Shown in pieces: positions 16,953 to 24,589 of a DNA stretch of 64,000 bases. The stretch covers positions 170,280-234,279 of the forward strand of contig NZ_QEYO01000005.1 of NCBI RefSeq assembly GCF_023718305.1, given 5' to 3'. The stretch is from Gramella sp. AN32 (GTDB lineage Bacteria; Bacteroidota; Bacteroidia; Flavobacteriales; Flavobacteriaceae). Position 1 is the first letter of the stretch, and every line of letters starts with the position of its first letter. Under the pieces are notes generated by a model that saw only the letters and a list, made by a program, of their open reading frames with translations, did no database searches and was not told where the DNA came from. The translations under genes were made by a program, and so were the position numbers.

Positions 16953-18584
16953 ATGAAAAATTCAATCGTTTCAATCGTTTCATTCATTTTTTTATTTTTT
17001 AGCTATATTTCTTCTGCACAAGAAAATAATGAGCCCGCACCTAATCAGAAAGACAAATTACCGATTCTAAATATTAGCGCTACACTGTATTCAGATAAAC
17101 AGGTGAGCGATATAACCTTCTCCAAATTAATTTTTAAAGATTTAAATTATTTGATACTTGGTGATGATTCTCCACAGCAAGGTATTAGTTATGAATATAA
17201 AGAAGATCTTTCTTCATTAAAGTTGAGCGGATATGTGGCAGATTTCAATTGGAACGGTAAAAAAAATGGTTTTGTTACCATAGACGGTGAATTTAAAACT
17301 AAAAATGGTATATATTTTTTTGATAAAGAAAAAGGGGGTAGTCAGGCTAAAGTCACAGGGAATATCTTTTTTACTATAGATAGTTATAGAAGTTATAAGA
17401 GTTTATTTTCTGAAAAGAATGGTCAATCTGAATGGAATAAGGCTAGGCAGCAAGCTTATATACGTACCAATTATCAAAAAGTTCAATTATTACAAGATTT
17501 ATATACCAAGTACAAAACCCTTTTTTCGATAGCCTCTAAGATCAATTATCCGGTCGAATCTCTTTCAATTAAGGATACTATTAGAAAAAATGCAGAGCCT
17601 TATCTGGAAGACCACAAAATAGAATTTGAATTTTTAGAAGACGCTGAGTTTGATTTAAGTAAGTATAAGGTTAATTCTACGATAGAATCTATAATTGAAT
17701 TTCAGAATATAAATAAATTAAAAGGGGAGGAAAAAAGAAAGTTAAAGAAAGTGGCTGACGGGAATAACGAGAATTTCGAAGGTTATAAAATTGATAAAGA
17801 AGAGGTAACTCTCATCGGGTCTACTTATAATCTTTCTAAAGTTTTTGCTGAATTAAAAGATGTAAAAAATAAAATAGATTCTTTGGCTTTCGCTTTAGAA
17901 AAAATTGAAATTGAAGAAGCTGAGGAAATTTGGACTTCAAAGCATGTATGGTATATGGGTGTTTCACCATTTTACGCTAGGGAATCATTGGAAATATTTA
18001 ATTTTAATGAAAATTTAGAAACTTCAGATCAGTTCAAAACTCAAAAGAAAGATATTGTTGGGTTGAATATAAATCTCAATTATTTCACACAAAATAAAAA
18101 GGAGTCGTTTAATCGATTTTATGCCAGGGCTAATTTAGAAATATCTAAGAGTAGTAATTTCAATGATTTAAGTCTATCTCAAATCAAGGTAATAGATTCT
18201 TTTGGAATTGGAGCTGATGGAAATTTATTAGAAGTGGTATCTGAGAAAAATGCTTATAATGGTTCACTGGTTTATTCAGATGCTTTTAAAGTTGGTGCTT
18301 CTTTAGAAGGGTATTTGTGGGTTTTAAATGATTTTGGCATTTTTTCTAAAATTGGCATTAATAATTATAACTACAGTAGTGAAATAATTAAAGATAAAAG
18401 TGAAATCCCATTTAGATTAGGAGTATTATATGAATTTAAAAATTCCAAGGAATCTGGAAAAGTTGCCGTTATTCAAGCCTTTTTAGATAGAAATGATCTC
18501 AAAAATCATCCCCAGGCTAAAGATCAAAATCTCAGGTTTGGTTTTAAAGTGGGGATTCCTATTAATATAAAAAGTAAACTGTAG
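16953..18584 (+). CDS. Secreted or outer-membrane protein, unknown
   Basis: The 543-residue protein has a clear signal peptide (MKNSIVSIVSFIFLFFSYIS, cleavage near SSAQ). The middle is charged and helical (about 150-330, with a coiled-coil-like LKDVKNKIDSLAFALEKIEI). The end is a run of beta strands ending FGFKVGIPINIKS, suggesting a C-terminal barrel. I recognise no family. AT content is high and codon use very A/T-rich compared with the 31-46 kb genes, suggesting transfer. It is on the + strand, against the main array direction. Confidence 0.6.
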   Translation: MKNSIVSIVSFIFLFFSYISSAQENNEPAPNQKDKLPILNISATLYSDKQVSDITFSKLIFKDLNYLILGDDSPQQGISYEYKEDLSSLKLSGYVADFNWNGKKNGFVTIDGEFKTKNGIYFFDKEKGGSQAKVTGNIFFTIDSYRSYKSLFSEKNGQSEWNKARQQAYIRTNYQKVQLLQDLYTKYKTLFSIASKINYPVESLSIKDTIRKNAEPYLEDHKIEFEFLEDAEFDLSKYKVNSTIESIIEFQNINKLKGEEKRKLKKVADGNNENFEGYKIDKEEVTLIGSTYNLSKVFAELKDVKNKIDSLAFALEKIEIEEAEEIWTSKHVWYMGVSPFYARESLEIFNFNENLETSDQFKTQKKDIVGLNINLNYFTQNKKESFNRFYARANLEISKSSNFNDLSLSQIKVIDSFGIGADGNLLEVVSEKNAYNGSLVYSDAFKVGASLEGYLWVLNDFGIFSKIGINNYNYSSEIIKDKSEIPFRLGVLYEFKNSKESGKVAVIQAFLDRNDLKNHPQAKDQNLRFGFKVGIPINIKSKL

Positions 18585-18624
18585 GTGTTAATAGCACGTA
18601 CATCTAAATTATTTAAAAGCAAAT

Positions 18625-18699
18625 TGAGCCGAAAAACATACCTAATCGGTTCATAAAATTTATATATTTGAGCCGATTAAGCAATCTATTCGGCTCATG
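18625..18699. promoter_or_regulatory. Four copies of a TGAGCCGAwTA half-site over the fic start
   Basis: Half-sites lie at 18625-18633 (TGAGCCGAA), 18643-18653 (inverted, TAATCGGTTCA), 18669-18679 (TGAGCCGATTA) and 18689-18697 (inverted, TTCGGCTCA, touching the start codon). They form two nested inverted-repeat pairs. The layout suggests autoregulation, possibly by the Fic protein's own C-terminal winged helix. Confidence 0.65.
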
Positions 18700-19800
18700 A
18701 AATATAACTGGCAACAAAAAGACTGGCCTAATTTTAAGTATTCTACTAAGGATGTAGAGAAAGACCTCTATGCCTTTTCTGAAAGGGCCGGTAGGTTGAG
18801 TGGAGCGATGGAAGTGTTGCCGGAGGAACTTCAATTTGAATCTATAGTTGATCTTTTAGTAGCAGAAGCCCTAAAGACATCGGAGATAGAAGGGGAATAT
18901 TTAAGCAGGAAAGATATAGTGTCCTCTATTCGGAATAATCTTGGGCTTAATACAAACCAACAACCGGTACATGACCAGCGGGCACAAGGAGTGGCCCAGA
19001 TGATGGTCGATGCACAAAAATTTTTCGAAAAACCATTATCAGAAAAGATGCTATTTAGCTGGCATAGGATGTTGATGAAGGGTAGTCCAGGAATACCGGT
19101 TGGTAGGTGGAGAGATCATTCAGAGCCCATGCAGGTAATTTCCGGTGCTATGGGAAGAGAAATAGTGAATTACGAGGCTCCACCGTCCACACGTGTTTCC
19201 GAAGAAATGGAAAATTTTATCACCTGGTTTAACCATACAGCCCCCAATGCAAAAGGTGAAATCAAACAACCGGTTATTCGTGCTGCGGTAGCTCATCTCT
19301 ATTTTGAAAGTATACATCCCTTCGAAGACGGGAATGGCCGGATAGGACGGGCCATCTCAGAGAAGGCCCTTTCGCAATACCTTCATCGCCCGGTGTTGCT
19401 TAGTTTATCCCAGGCTGTTGAAGCAAAAAAGAAAGATTATTATGAGGCTTTAAAAAAGACACAGCGATCTAATGAGATAACTCCGTGGGTTAATTACTTT
19501 GTGAAAACCACCCTGGAAGCCCAGGAAAATGCTGAACAGCTTATCAATTTTTCGGTTAAAAAGGCGAAATTCTTCGATAAGTTTAAGGATAAGCTTAATG
19601 AGCGACAATTAAAAACGGTGAAGAGAATGTTGGAGGAGGGGCATAAAGGTTTTGAAGGAGGCATGAATACCAGGAAATATATTTCTCTTAATAAAACCTC
19701 TAAATCTACCGCTACACGCGATCTTCAGGATCTTTTAGATTTAGGAGCATTTATAAAAAAGGGTGGTGGAAGAAGCACCAGGTATATGCTGAATTTGTAA
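18697..19800 (+). CDS. Fic-family AMP-transferase with inhibitory N-terminal helix and C-terminal winged helix
   Basis: The 367-residue protein starts with a DUF4172-like domain. T61SEIEG66 matches the (S/T)xxxE(G/N) inhibitory motif, meaning auto-inhibited class II-type Fic. The Fic core HPFEDGNGRIGR is at 207-218 with catalytic H207. The C-terminal 80 residues form a winged helix (RKYISLNKTSKSTATRDLQ), likely DNA-binding. Fic enzymes transfer AMP from ATP to target hydroxyls. Four related half-sites overlap the promoter and start. A convergent HNH remnant follows its stop within 30 bp. Length and motifs are intact. Confidence 0.93.
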   Translation: MKYNWQQKDWPNFKYSTKDVEKDLYAFSERAGRLSGAMEVLPEELQFESIVDLLVAEALKTSEIEGEYLSRKDIVSSIRNNLGLNTNQQPVHDQRAQGVAQMMVDAQKFFEKPLSEKMLFSWHRMLMKGSPGIPVGRWRDHSEPMQVISGAMGREIVNYEAPPSTRVSEEMENFITWFNHTAPNAKGEIKQPVIRAAVAHLYFESIHPFEDGNGRIGRAISEKALSQYLHRPVLLSLSQAVEAKKKDYYEALKKTQRSNEITPWVNYFVKTTLEAQENAEQLINFSVKKAKFFDKFKDKLNERQLKTVKRMLEEGHKGFEGGMNTRKYISLNKTSKSTATRDLQDLLDLGAFIKKGGGRSTRYMLNL

Positions 19801-19824
19801 AACTCCTAACTTTTATTTTAAAAA

Positions 19825-19985
19825 GATATTTCCTTGATACCAGCTTAAAGCTTCCACAGACGGAAACCAGGCAGCTTGTTCTCAAACTGAGATAAGCTAA
19901 ACTCAGAGTCTTTATCATTGACCAGGCCTGATACCTTCTTAGGTGATTGTTATAGACCCGCGATCAAAAGCACGATACATGCTAG
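19825..19985 (-). pseudogene. HNH endonuclease C-terminal remnant, heavily decayed
   Basis: The reverse strand contains RAFDRGS, then after frame changes SGLVNDKDSEFSLSQFEN and WFPSVEALSWYQGNI. It matches the cleaner remnant at 28298-28563 (HRAFDRGL, LSQFEN, WFPAVEALNW). It is convergent with the intact Fic gene. Confidence 0.65.
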
Positions 19986-20143
19986 GGGAAAATATCGAAA
20001 ATTGCGGGAATAGGGAGCGCGGACTTACCGTCCCTGCCACGCAATAGGCGTGGTTGAATATTTTCTTTCCTAGTTTTTAAATTTACACTTTTTTAGACAA
20101 TGCCCGCTATTTGCTGGTAACCGACTTGTTGGCATTTCGTATT
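19985..20143 (-). repeat. Inter-gene attC-like element J
   Basis: Behind the RibD-like gene the reverse strand reads AAATGCCAACAAGTCGGTTA, then CCAGCAAATAGCGGGCA, AGGAAAGAAAATATTC and TCCGCGCTCCCTATTCCCGC. A CCACGC/GCGTGG hairpin is inserted. The AATGCCAAC start is complementary to the 5' flank of the same gene (20701-20720). Confidence 0.65.
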
Positions 20144-20674
20144 TTATTTTTGCCTTTTGTAATGATTTTGAATAATCTGATTCAAATATGTTTTTGTTCC
20201 GATTAATTCGAATTTTATTTTGTTAGGAAGTTCAGAGAATAAAGAAGTTCCGCCACCTAACAGAATTGGAATTGTTGTAAGAATCATTTCATCAATCAAA
20301 TCTTCTTTTAAGAAATTTCTTATTGTGGTTCCACCATCAATATAAAGTCGGTAATATCCTTTTTCGTGAATTTGTCTTATAATTTTGGTCAAACTTCCTT
20401 TTATTAAAAACGCTTTGCCTTGAAGGCTGTCGGGGATTTCATTTAATTTATTACTTAAAACAAAGACAGGTTGGTTATATGGCCAATCAATATCAAATCT
20501 AAGGACGGTTTCAAATGTTTTACGTCCCATAAGAATAGCGTCAATTCCTTTTATAAAGTTCGTATAACCCATATCATAATTATGAGGGTATGGAATAGAA
20601 TGCAGCCAGTCAATTCCGCCATTTTTGTCAGCGATATATCCCTCTATACTTGTTGCAATAAATACGCTATTCAT
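20144..20674 (-). CDS. Dihydrofolate reductase-family (RibD C-terminal domain) protein
   Basis: From the ATG at 20674 the protein is 176 residues, MNSVFIATSIEGYIADKNGG. It has AILMGRKTFETVL, PVFVLSNKL, YIDGGTTIRNFLKEDLIDEM and TTIPILLGGGTSLF, the RibD_C/DHFR-like pattern (NADPH-binding GR-T and DGG segments). Such stand-alone reductases are of unknown substrate; true folate reductase activity is not implied. DHFR-type genes are well-known integron cassettes. The upstream ATG at 20683 adds only three residues. Unique flanks at 20701-20720 and 20125-20145 are mutually complementary over about 17 bases. Confidence 0.9.
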   Translation of the reverse strand: MNSVFIATSIEGYIADKNGGIDWLHSIPYPHNYDMGYTNFIKGIDAILMGRKTFETVLRFDIDWPYNQPVFVLSNKLNEIPDSLQGKAFLIKGSLTKIIRQIHEKGYYRLYIDGGTTIRNFLKEDLIDEMILTTIPILLGGGTSLFSELPNKIKFELIGTKTYLNQIIQNHYKRQK

Positions 20675-20689
20675 TTTGTGCATTGTTCT

Positions 20690-20862
20690 CAGCTCTTGTT
20701 AAAATATGAATGCCACCGTTCTCGGTTATCGCCAGTTGGCGGAATAGGGTACGCGGTCCCGATGCTTCGGGAGTTAGCTTAGAATTAGTTTGTTGGTCAA
20801 GTTACTTATTTTCTTTCTAAGGTTGCCGCTTATTGGCGATGAACCGGCTTAAGCCACTGGTA
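20690..20862 (-). repeat. Inter-gene attC-like element K
   Basis: The reverse strand has an arm CCGGTTCATCGCCAATAAGC (then GG) and, about 90 bases on, CCGCCAACTGGCGATAACCG. The second arm reverse-complemented is CGGTTATCGCCAGTTGGCGG, so the element folds into a long imperfect hairpin with an unpaired C, as attC sites do. Conserved internal blocks are AGAAAGAAAATAAGTAAC and CGCGTACCCTATTCC. It lies between the PIN toxin gene and the RibD-like gene. Confidence 0.72.
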
Positions 20863-20865
20863 AAA

Positions 20866-21279
20866 TTACTTGGTCGCCAAATATTCTTTAGCAGTTAATA
20901 CTGGTAATTTCGAGTTTTTAAAATCTTTTTTATTTCTTGTTATTATTATCTCAACATCATTTTCAATTGCTGAATAATATTGCAATCCATCTTCAAAATC
21001 AGGAAAACTCTCGTCACTTAATGCTAACTCGGTAATTTTATCATCCAAACTTAAAACTTCAACAAGTACTTTAAACTTTCTGAGAATTTCTCTGGCTTCC
21101 TTAGGTGATTTTAACTTGGTAAGGATGTAATTTGTATTTGCAAAAGTTAATGAAGAAATGGTCAGCTTTATTTCTTGTTTATCTGCTTGAGTAAATAGTT
21201 TCGCAGCTTCATTATAAAATCCTTCTCTTTTTGAAAGTAAATCGATTACGATATTAGTATCAATTAATATTCTTTTCAT
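20866..21279 (-). CDS. VapC-like PIN-domain toxin
   Basis: The 137-residue PIN protein starts MKRILIDTNIVIDLLSKREG with the first acidic residue in IDTN. The conserved acidic pair is in FPDFEDGLQYYSA and the last in ITRNKKDF. PIN toxins are Mg-dependent RNases that inhibit translation. It overlaps the upstream antitoxin gene by 4 bp (21276-21279), typical of translational coupling. Element K follows directly behind its stop. Confidence 0.92.
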   Translation of the reverse strand: MKRILIDTNIVIDLLSKREGFYNEAAKLFTQADKQEIKLTISSLTFANTNYILTKLKSPKEAREILRKFKVLVEVLSLDDKITELALSDESFPDFEDGLQYYSAIENDVEIIITRNKKDFKNSKLPVLTAKEYLATK

Positions 21280-21524
21280 TTATATTTTTCGATTAAATAT
21301 TTTGTGTAATCATCTTTTGGATCGTAATTCTTATCAACTGAAATGACACCGCTTAAACTTTTCACAAGTGGAGAAATTTCCAAATTTTTCTTTTCTTCTT
21401 TAGTTAAAGATCCCAGGTAAGATTCTATTAATTTTGATAAACTAATATTATTAGCTTTTGCATATCTTTTTGCAGTTTCTATAATACTTTCGTTGAGACT
21501 TAATGTCAATTTTTTATCCATCAC
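21276..21524 (-). CDS. Antitoxin partner of the PIN toxin (DUF6364-like)
   Basis: The 82 residues start MMDKKLTLSLNESIIETAKR, with YAKANNISLSKLIESYLGSL, a ribbon-helix-helix DNA-binding unit. The C-terminal tail (DPKDDYTKYLIEKYK) is the probable toxin-binding part. It precedes and overlaps the PIN toxin gene, and is expected to bind its own promoter. Confidence 0.87.
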   Translation of the reverse strand: MMDKKLTLSLNESIIETAKRYAKANNISLSKLIESYLGSLTKEEKKNLEISPLVKSLSGVISVDKNYDPKDDYTKYLIEKYK

Positions 21525-21599
21525 AAATTATTTTACGTACAAATATATTCAATTACCACGTAGAGTTTAACAAAAATCTCAATTTTTTGGATTTAACCT

Positions 21600-21745
21600 T
21601 GGAATACGGTTATCGCCAGTTGGCGGAGTAAGGGACGCGGCTTTTCGACTTAAGAATGATTTGTTGCGTTAAGTTATTGAACTCAGGTATAGTTAACTAT
21701 TTTCTTTCTAAGGCTGCCGTCTATTGGCGCTGAACCCTTGCATAG
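21600..21745 (-). repeat. Inter-gene attC-like element L
   Basis: The reverse strand has arm GGGTTCAGCGCCAATAGACG, internal AGAAAGAAAATAGTTAAC, CCGCGTCCCTTACTCCGCCA and CTGGCGATAACCGTATTCC. Its arms pair in the same way as element K's. It lies between the RidA gene and the antitoxin gene. Confidence 0.7.
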
Positions 21746-21749
21746 TTTT

Positions 21750-22205
21750 TTAGTCTTCAATTTCAACAATCATATAAACAGAAGCAGCAAAATTATAAGG
21801 AACACTAACTCCTACTGCCGTTCTTGTGTGTTTTCCAATTTCTCCAAAGACTTCTACGACAAAGTCAGAAGCTCCATTCATAGCATCAGCTTGTTCTGTG
21901 TTTTCTTGCGTGGCGTTAACGAGCCCGTGAACGGCAATAATATTTTTTATTTTGTCCAGTGGCCAGATACTCCTAATTGCAGCCAAACAATTGACCACAC
22001 ATAATTTGGTAGCAGTTTTACTTTCTTGTAGTGTAATGTCCTCACCTAGTCTTCCTTTGTAGCTTTTACCATCATACACAGGAACTTGTCCAGCTGTGTG
22101 AATCAAGTTCCCCGTGCGTTTGGCTGGAATATAGTTAGCAATTGGTTCAGGCAAATCGGGTAGGTTAATGCCTAATTCTTTTAGTCTTGATTCGATTTTG
22201 CTCAT
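21750..22205 (-). CDS. RidA/YjgF-family protein
   Basis: The 151-residue protein has PDLPEPIANYIPAKRTGNLI, HTAGQVPVYDG, KLCVVNCLAAIRSI and HTRTAVGVSVPYNFAASVYM. The RTAVGV segment carries the substrate-binding arginine of active RidA enamine/imine deaminases. It belongs to the longer (about 150 residues) RidA subgroup. Its role is removal of reactive 2-aminoacrylate-type intermediates or a related reaction. It is a single gene, preceded by the 215-bp shared leader (element M) and followed by element L. Confidence 0.92.
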   Translation of the reverse strand: MSKIESRLKELGINLPDLPEPIANYIPAKRTGNLIHTAGQVPVYDGKSYKGRLGEDITLQESKTATKLCVVNCLAAIRSIWPLDKIKNIIAVHGLVNATQENTEQADAMNGASDFVVEVFGEIGKHTRTAVGVSVPYNFAASVYMIVEIED

Positions 22206-22214
22206 TTTTTTTAA

Positions 22215-22583
22215 TTTTTATGCATATCTGCGCGGCAACCCCGTTTTTTATAAAAATAGCAACTTCTGTTGTAGTTTAGGTCAATTAGGCGAAGTTTTGT
22301 TGAACTGCAATTTTTGGGCTTTAAAGATTGGGGATATATACAAGTAGCCTATAAGTGCCAGAATGGGACGAAAAATGGCCAATATCAAAGGACGAAGGGC
22401 TTTGAGCCTGTTCTTTAGCTTTTTTGGTTCAAGGATGACATAAGCCTTCTAAGGTTGTAACAGATCATGATTAGGTTCGCCTTCGAGAGCCACGCGAACT
22501 TACCGGCTTAGTTGTTTGTTACTTGGTGTCTAAAATATCACTTTTCACTGGAATGCCAGCTATTTGCTGTTTACCGACTTAAG
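22215..22583 (-). repeat. Inter-gene element M, attC-like core plus shared 215-bp leader
   Basis: The reverse strand from 22583 reads CTTAAGTCGGTAAACAGCAA, then AAGTAACAAACAACTAAGCC and TTCGCGTGGCTCTCGAAGGC. A non-coding stretch then ends CGGGGTTGCCGCGCAGATAT before the RidA start. About 350 bp match element N at 24615-24962 with scattered differences. The left boundary is cut by the IS110 insertion at CTTAAG. Confidence 0.75.
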
Positions 22584-22599
22584 TTTAAATTTCCTAATT

Positions 22600-22786
22600 T
22601 TTATCAATAATCAGAAAGAACAAAAGAGAGGAGTAAGGTTAAATTAACCGTAGGAACTTTGGATTCCGTCAACATTGATAATCCCCTCTCTTTTCTACTT
22701 TAATTTCGTTCAGTTCTATGAGACCTAGATCTCGTTTTCAAGTCGATGAAACCAAGGTAGATGTCCTTTCTTAATCTAATTATTTT
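22600..22786 (+). ncRNA. Candidate IS110 bridge RNA region
   Basis: The non-coding left end holds AAAAGAGAGG (22622-22631) pairing exactly with CCTCTCTTTT (22685-22694). Inside that stem lies GGTTAAATTAACC (22637-22649), itself a hairpin, and further on gagacctagatctcg. IS110-subgroup elements encode a structured guide RNA at this location. The RNA and its boundaries are inferred; I could not read the donor and target loops with confidence. Confidence 0.5.
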
Positions 22787-23752
22787 ATGATTAAAAGTAA
22801 ACAAATTTATGGAGTGGACATCAGTAAAGATGTGTTTGATGTAGTAAATTCAGATGGGAAATATTTTCAATTTCCCAATAATTCTAAAGGTTTTAAAGAT
22901 TTTTTAAAGGTGCTTTGTTCAGAGGCACTGGTTGTTAGGGAAGCTACGGGCTACTACCATTATAGGTTGGCCCAGTTCCTTTATGAGCAAGGGGTGTTGG
23001 TTTCTGTAGTAAATCCTTTGTCGGTCAAGAGGTTTATTCAGATGAAGCTATCTAAAGTCAAAACAGACAAGTCAGATGCTAAAGCGATATGTGAATATGC
23101 CACTATAAATGAAGTACCTTTATACACGGCTAAAAACAAACACCAGGCAGAATGCTTGCAGTTATTGAGCATGATCGATATCTATATCAAACAAAGCACT
23201 GCATTGAAAAACAAGGAGCATGGAGAAAGAACCTTAGGCAAACCTTCAAAGGCTGTTTATCATTCCCTTCATCGAGCTTTAAAAGGTATTCAGGGAGAAA
23301 TGAAAGTTCTTGAGGATAGGTTAATGGCTCTGGTCAAAGAAGCGCAACAAAAGCAGTTAACACTATTGAAAAGCATTCCGGGATTGGGAAATAAGACAGC
23401 GATGCACCTCATAGTTATAACCAATGGTTTTTCTAATTTTGAGAATGCCCGGCAGCTTTGTAGTTACACTGGAATTACTCCCATTATACGAGAGTCTGGA
23501 TCGAGTGTAAGAGGAAGAAGCAGGATAAGTAAAATGGGGAATTCTAAGCTTCGGAACCTATTGTTTATGTGCAGTTTTACTGCTTGTAAACATAACAAGG
23601 CATGCAGGCAAATCTATGAACGAATTATAGCAAAAGGAAAGAGTAAAAAACTGGCGCTTATTGCTGTTTGCAACAAGTTGTTGAAACAGGCTTTTGCAAT
23701 AGTAAAATCTGGGCTGCCCTATGATGAGAAATTTATATCAAAAATCGGATAA
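22787..23752 (+). CDS. IS110-family transposase (DEDD recombinase)
   Basis: The 321-residue protein starts MIKSKQIYGVDISKDVFDVV, with VVREATGYYHYRLAQFL and KVKTDKSDAKAICEYA (the N-terminal DEDD RuvC-like domain). SIPGLGNKTAMHLI, LCSYTGITPIIRESGSS and RISKMGNSKLRNLLF form the C-terminal transposase_20 domain with its catalytic serine region. Length and motifs are complete, so it may be active. It runs opposite to the flanking cassette genes. Confidence 0.96.
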   Translation: MIKSKQIYGVDISKDVFDVVNSDGKYFQFPNNSKGFKDFLKVLCSEALVVREATGYYHYRLAQFLYEQGVLVSVVNPLSVKRFIQMKLSKVKTDKSDAKAICEYATINEVPLYTAKNKHQAECLQLLSMIDIYIKQSTALKNKEHGERTLGKPSKAVYHSLHRALKGIQGEMKVLEDRLMALVKEAQQKQLTLLKSIPGLGNKTAMHLIVITNGFSNFENARQLCSYTGITPIIRESGSSVRGRSRISKMGNSKLRNLLFMCSFTACKHNKACRQIYERIIAKGKSKKLALIAVCNKLLKQAFAIVKSGLPYDEKFISKIG

Positions 23753-23800
23753 TTTACTTGGAAGTTAGCTCAGTTCTTCTTAAGCACCAGTTTTTATCTG

Positions 23801-24562
23801 TTATACTTTTTGTTTAACAGCTCTAGTCGCTATAAATGATGGTAAAAATTCGTCTATTATATTTTCTCCGCCCCAACAGTCTTCAAACATTGCTGTTACT
23901 GTAAAACCTGCGTCTAATTGTCCACCAATTTGGTCTGTCAAACTGTGTCCAAATATCAATGCCTCATTGTTTCTTTTCAATGCTTCTAATTTTTCTGCCG
24001 GCAATGAATGCAGGTCTGAAAAAGGTTGCTTGTAAATTACCTTTAAATTTTCTTCGTCAAGCTGAAGTGAAATTGGATTCATTAAACCTGTCATTAAAAT
24101 TCCGTTGGGTTTTAAAACTCGAAAACATTCTTTCCAAACTGGCAAAACATTGTCAACGAAGAGTATTGAGCAAGGATTAAAAATCAGGTCAAATGATTCG
24201 TCTGCAAACACTGAAAGGTCTTTCATATCTCCTTGAACAGTTTTTATATCCAGGTCAAATTTGTCGCTTAAAATTTTGTCTTGTTGTAATTGCTTTTCGG
24301 AATTGTCAAAAATTGTAACGTCCGCACCCAAAGTTGCAAAGATTGGTCCTTGCTGTCCACCACCAGAGGCAAGCCCCAGTATTTTTAAACCTGCCAGCGT
24401 TGGAAACCAATTATGTGGAACAGTTTTCTTAGGTGTCAAAACGATACTCCAATTTCCATTTTTCACATTTTCTAACTCTTCTTCTGAAACAGGAATTGTC
24501 CAACGGTCTTTTTTGTCAACGTAATTGTCCCAGGCTGATTTATTATATTTTACTATGTCCAT
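23801..24562 (-). CDS. Class I SAM-dependent methyltransferase
   Basis: The 253-residue protein has motif I in KILGLASGGGQQGPIFATLG, then ADVTIFDNSEKQL (acidic ribose-binding position), VQGDMKDLSVF and FDLIFNPCSILFV. These fit Methyltransf_11/25-type enzymes of unassigned small-molecule substrate. It is a single gene; its 5' flank (GGTGCTAA at 24593-24600) and 3' flank (TTAAGCACC at 23781-23789) are complementary, supporting cassette ends. The IS110 insertion has split its 3' element. Confidence 0.9.
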   Translation of the reverse strand: MDIVKYNKSAWDNYVDKKDRWTIPVSEEELENVKNGNWSIVLTPKKTVPHNWFPTLAGLKILGLASGGGQQGPIFATLGADVTIFDNSEKQLQQDKILSDKFDLDIKTVQGDMKDLSVFADESFDLIFNPCSILFVDNVLPVWKECFRVLKPNGILMTGLMNPISLQLDEENLKVIYKQPFSDLHSLPAEKLEALKRNNEALIFGHSLTDQIGGQLDAGFTVTAMFEDCWGGENIIDEFLPSFIATRAVKQKV

Positions 24563-24589
24563 TTATTTGTCGTGTTGTGTCGTTTTACA

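Larger units (their letters stand above)
22584..23784 (+). mobile_element. IS110-family insertion sequence inside an attC-like element
   Basis: The element is about 1,201 bp, bounded by a CTTAAG at 22578-22583 outside and at 23779-23784 inside. It has a 203-bp non-coding left end, one transposase gene and a 32-bp right end, which is the IS110-subgroup layout. Joining the flanks across CTTAAG rebuilds ACCGACTTAAGCACCAGT, the same layout as the uninterrupted GGCTTAAGCCACTGG junction in element K. Boundaries are inferred from this reconstruction; no terminal inverted repeats are expected in this family. Confidence 0.75.
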
